From: Nitrosomonadales bacterium
GTDB lineage: Bacteria > Pseudomonadota > Gammaproteobacteria > Burkholderiales > Gallionellaceae
Length of the DNA: 15,477 nucleotides
Assembly (NCBI GenBank): GCA_016218465.1
Contig: JACREA010000246.1
Span: forward strand, 1-15,477
Direction of reading: 5' to 3'
Below are positions 12,995-15,477 of the stretch, one piece after another. Under the pieces are notes generated by a model. The model was not told the origin of the DNA, did not search any database, and was given only the letters and a program-made list of their open reading frames with translations. Every line of letters starts with the position of its first letter. Positions within the stretch are counted from its first letter, which is position 1. The position numbers and the translations under genes were made by a program.

Positions 12995-13162
12995 GGCTCG
13001 TTAATGAATAACTGTGGCAACCCTCCGGGCTGTGGCCGCTTTGGGCGCATCCCGGTGTTGCGAACCGCTTGTTGTGAATGACACAACCGCGCGTCTCGCG
13101 CCTTGGCCTGCGCCCAAAGCGGCCACAGCGTATGCCACAGTTATTCATTAACGAGCCCTTAG
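12990..13162. mobile_element. Fold-back (MITE-like) element at the waaC stop codon
   Basis: Arms at 12993-13019 and 13133-13159 are perfect 27-bp inverted repeats. A second perfect 21-bp inverted pair lies inside at 13029-13049 and 13109-13129, leaving a 59-bp centre (13050-13108). CTTAG flanks the core at 12990-12994 and 13158-13162, a possible 5-bp target duplication; the core is then 12995-13157 (163 bp). The centre includes CGGTGTTGCGAA, shared with the two elements upstream. The centre is too small for a transposase, so the element is non-autonomous. CTTAG contains the waaC TAG, so the insertion leaves the WaaC C-terminus unchanged. Confidence 0.8.
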
Positions 13163-13176
13163 CAAACTGTTAAAAT
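13148..13176 (+). promoter_or_regulatory. Possible promoter formed at the fold-back element's right edge
   Basis: TGTTAAAAT at 13168-13176 fits an extended -10 (TAAAAT, 5 of 6). TTAACG at 13148-13153 (4 of 6 to TTGACA) is 17 bp upstream, inside the right arm of the fold-back element. The predicted start, about 13183, gives a short leader to the ATG at 13206. If real, the element supplies the -35 box for the downstream polysaccharide genes. Confidence 0.4.
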
Positions 13177-13205
13177 CCATGCCGTTTGATCTACGGTAAA
13201 GTTGC

Positions 13206-14189
13206 ATGACGTATTACGCCCCGCTGGTTAGCGCACTGGTAACGCTGGTGCTGACGTTCGTTTTGACGACGGGCAAGGCTGGCATCATTGTTCAGGACAT
13301 CCCCAACGAACGCTCGCTGCATGACAAGCCGATTCCGCGTGTCGGCGGCGTTGCGTTGATGGCGGGCGTAATGTCCGGCTGGATACTGCTGTTCGGATCA
13401 TTGGCGTGGTGGACCGCGTTGCCTGCATTGGGTTTGTTTGTATTGTCGCTGGCAGATGATGTGCGCGGCCTGTCGCCGCGAATGCGCCTGATCGGCCATT
13501 TCATTGCCGCGCTGGTTGCCGTGTCAGGCGCTGGTGTGGCGCTGTTGTGGTTCATTCCAGTGTTGCTGTTTGTCGTATGGATGACCAACCTGTACAACTT
13601 CATGGATGGCTCGGATGGACTGTCTGGCGGCATGGCTCTGTTCGGGTTCGGCTGCTACGGGGTTGGCGCATGGCTGGCTGGAAACGGGGCGTTTGCGCTG
13701 CTGAATTTTTCGGTTGCGGCGGCGGCGCTGGGCTTTTTGTTTTTCAATTTTCATCCTGCCAAAGTATTCATGGGCGATGCCGGTTCGATTCCGCTGGGGT
13801 TTATTGCCGCTGCGCTCGGCGTATGGGGCTGGCAACAAGGCTATTGGCCATTCTGGTTCCCGCTGCTGGTATTTTCGCCGTTTGTGGCCGATGCAACCGT
13901 AACACTGCTTAAGCGCGCGCGGCGCGGCGAAAAACTTTCACAGGCGCATCGCAGCCATTATTACCAGCGGCTGGTGCAGATGGGCTGCGGTCATCGCAAC
14001 ACCGCGCTCGCCGAATACGCGCTGATGTTGCTGGCTGGCGCATCCGCTTTGTGGGGAATCGGCCTGCATCGCGAAGGGCAGGGCAGCCTGTTGCTGGGCT
14101 GGGGTATTGTCTATCTCGCGCTGATGTGGCGGATAGATAAGCATTGGCAGAAATATCAATTTGCCAGAAAAAAGGTTACCGATGTTTAA
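13206..14189 (+). CDS. WecA/WbpL-type polyprenyl-phosphate sugar-1-phosphate transferase
   Basis: The 327-residue integral membrane protein belongs to the MraY/WecA (PNPT) family, glycosyltransferase family 4. These enzymes transfer a HexNAc-1-phosphate from a UDP-sugar to undecaprenyl phosphate, starting O-antigen or other glycan synthesis on the cytoplasmic face. Visible motifs are PNERSLHDKPIPRVGG (33-48), the metal-binding DD at 84-85, NLYNFMDGSDG (128-138), FNFHPAKVFMGDAGS (180-194) and HRSHYYQRL (248-256). Roughly ten hydrophobic segments are present. The short length and these motifs resemble WbpL more than WecA. Its end overlaps the next gene by 8 nt, and pairing with a WbpM-like gene repeats a common O-antigen arrangement. 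The exact sugar cannot be told. Confidence 0.9.
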   Translation: MTYYAPLVSALVTLVLTFVLTTGKAGIIVQDIPNERSLHDKPIPRVGGVALMAGVMSGWILLFGSLAWWTALPALGLFVLSLADDVRGLSPRMRLIGHFIAALVAVSGAGVALLWFIPVLLFVVWMTNLYNFMDGSDGLSGGMALFGFGCYGVGAWLAGNGAFALLNFSVAAAALGFLFFNFHPAKVFMGDAGSIPLGFIAAALGVWGWQQGYWPFWFPLLVFSPFVADATVTLLKRARRGEKLSQAHRSHYYQRLVQMGCGHRNTALAEYALMLLAGASALWGIGLHREGQGSLLLGWGIVYLALMWRIDKHWQKYQFARKKVTDV

Positions 14190-15477
14190 ATTCAATATGC
14201 GCACCATCCTGGCTGTACTGCACGATGCCGTTGCGGCGGCTCTGGCGTGGATATTTGCTTATTTGCTGCGGTTTAACTTCGAGCTACCTGGCAATTTTGC
14301 CGCTGAATTGCGCCTGACCCTGATCTGGGTCGTCCCGTTGCAGGTCATTATTTTCTGGCGATTCAACCTGTATCGCGGCATCTGGCGCTATGCCAGCACC
14401 ACCGACCTGCGCCGCATTTTTCTGGCTGTCATGTTGTCTGCGGCAGCCATCCCGCTGATGTTCTGGATGTTGCGCCTGGGCCTGGTGATCCCGCGCTCGG
14501 TGCTGGTCATCAACCCGCTGCTGCTGATCCTGCTGATGGGTGGCAGCCGCTTTGTTTATCGCATGTGGAAAGAGAAGGTGCTGTACGGCGATATCAAGCT
14601 GCACGGTGAACCTGTGCTGGTGCTTGGCGCGGGCGATGCAGCGGCGAGCCTGGCAAAGGAGTTGACCAAGAGCAGCGACTGGCGGTTGGTCGGTTTTCTG
14701 GATGACAACAGCGAACGCCACGGGCGCACGTTGAACGGCATCCGTGTGCTGGGCGGGCTGGATAGCCTGCCGGAATGGGCCGAGCGGCTTGGCGTGTCGC
14801 AAGTGATTATCGCCATGCCGTCCAGCTCGCACCAGCAGCGCAAACGCGCGGTTCAGTTGTGCAACGTCGCAAAAGTGAAAGCGCTCACCGTGCCGTCTTT
14901 TGATGACTTGATGAGCGGCAAAGTGGCGGTGTCGCAACTGCGCGCGATCGAGCTGGACGATTTGCTGGGGCGCGATCCGGTGGTGCTGGATGATGCCGGC
15001 TTGCATGGTTTGTTGACCGGTAAGGTGGCGCTGGTGACCGGCGCGGGCGGCTCGATAGGTTCGGAGATGTGCCGCCAGATTGCGCGCTTCGCGCCCGCCA
15101 GACTGGTGCTGTTTGAGCTGAGTGAATTTTCCCTGTACACCATCGAGCAGGAACTGAAACAGAGTTTTCCGGCATTGGACTTCGTCTGTCTGGTCGGCGA
15201 TGTGCGCGATGCGGCGCGGGTGGATGAGGTGCTGGCGCAGCATCGTCCGGCGGCGGTGTTCCATGCTGCGGCCTACAAGCATGTGCCGCTGATGGAGCAG
15301 CACAATGCCTGGCAGGCAATCCGCAATAACGTGCTGGGCACCTGGACGGTGGCGCGCGCGGCGCAGCAGCATGGTGTCGGCAAGTTCGTGATGATTTCCA
15401 CCGACAAGGCGGTGAACCCCACCAACGTGATGGGCGCGAGCAAACGCCTGGCCGAGATGGTGTGCCAGGCGCTGCAA
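14182..15477 (+). CDS. WbpM/CapD-like nucleotide-sugar 4,6-dehydratase, 3' end missing
   Basis: An open frame of 432 codons runs from the ATG at 14182 to the window edge; AAGG at 14172-14175 serves the start. The N-terminal part has four hydrophobic segments (to about residue 125) and LYRGIWRYAS. A first Rossmann motif VLVLGAGDAA starts at 145 and a second, TGAGGSIGSEMCRQI, at 286. Then come FHAAAYKHVPLMEQHN and STDKAVNPTNVMGASKR (406-422). Methionine (M417) replaces the usual SDR tyrosine before K421, as in WbpM, where this is normal. Such enzymes convert UDP-GlcNAc to a 4-keto-6-deoxy sugar for QuiNAc/FucNAc-type residues. Family members are about 620-660 residues, so roughly a third is missing. 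The gene overlaps its upstream partner by 8 nt. Confidence 0.92.
   Translation, partial: MFKFNMRTILAVLHDAVAAALAWIFAYLLRFNFELPGNFAAELRLTLIWVVPLQVIIFWRFNLYRGIWRYASTTDLRRIFLAVMLSAAAIPLMFWMLRLGLVIPRSVLVINPLLLILLMGGSRFVYRMWKEKVLYGDIKLHGEPVLVLGAGDAAASLAKELTKSSDWRLVGFLDDNSERHGRTLNGIRVLGGLDSLPEWAERLGVSQVIIAMPSSSHQQRKRAVQLCNVAKVKALTVPSFDDLMSGKVAVSQLRAIELDDLLGRDPVVLDDAGLHGLLTGKVALVTGAGGSIGSEMCRQIARFAPARLVLFELSEFSLYTIEQELKQSFPALDFVCLVGDVRDAARVDEVLAQHRPAAVFHAAAYKHVPLMEQHNAWQAIRNNVLGTWTVARAAQQHGVGKFVMISTDKAVNPTNVMGASKRLAEMVCQALQ

Noticed and set aside
14284..15477. A 397-codon open frame on the minus strand at the right edge
   Set aside because: It is antisense to the WbpM-like gene, is rich in His, Gln and Arg as expected for the reverse of GC-rich coding DNA, and matches no family I recognise.
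14182..15477. Loss of the catalytic tyrosine in the WbpM-like enzyme as a defect
   Set aside because: Methionine in this position is normal for WbpM-type members of this dehydratase family, so it is not a lesion.

Overview
The window looks like a chromosomal segment of a Gram-negative betaproteobacterium. The S10-spc-alpha ribosomal gene order is intact, infA lies between secY and rpmJ (absent from the E. coli cluster, usual in betaproteobacteria), and Kdo-transferase and heptosyltransferase genes show an LPS-bearing outer membrane. The four-cysteine S4 and the overall protein style suggest Nitrosomonadales/Gallionellaceae-like bacteria. That placement is inferred from memory of families, not from a search.

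Positions 1-9035 are the ribosomal block. It opens with the last 37 codons of rpsQ (end of the S10 operon). The spc operon follows: rplN, rplX, rplE, rpsN, rpsH, rplF, rplR, rpsE, rpmD, rplO, secY, infA, rpmJ. The alpha operon comes next: rpsM, rpsK, rpsD, rpoA, rplQ, ending at a strong intrinsic terminator at 9010-9035. Both operons have a sigma-70-type promoter with a perfect TATAAT box just upstream. The spc leader carries three small perfect hairpins spaced exactly 18 nt apart.

Positions 9057-10116 hold cysK (O-acetylserine sulfhydrylase), broken as sequenced by a frameshift in a run of eight G in the PLP phosphate-binding loop, then two related palindromes, the first of which looks like its terminator.

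Positions 10204-15477 are cell-envelope genes: waaA (Kdo transferase, minus strand), divergent waaC (heptosyltransferase I), a WecA/WbpL-type polyprenyl-phosphate sugar-1-phosphate transferase, and a WbpM/CapD-type nucleotide-sugar dehydratase cut by the window end. Together they point to inner-core LPS synthesis followed by initiation of an O-antigen or other surface polysaccharide.

The most unusual part is a cluster of small non-autonomous repeats among the LPS genes: an 83-bp element with perfect 10-bp terminal inverted repeats between waaA and waaC; a relative sharing an exact 34-bp block that sits inside waaC as an apparent 204-nt (68-codon) in-frame insertion flanked by a possible GCGGC duplication; and a 163-bp fold-back element inserted at the waaC stop codon with a possible CTTAG duplication. 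No tRNA, rRNA, CRISPR array or complete transposase gene was seen.
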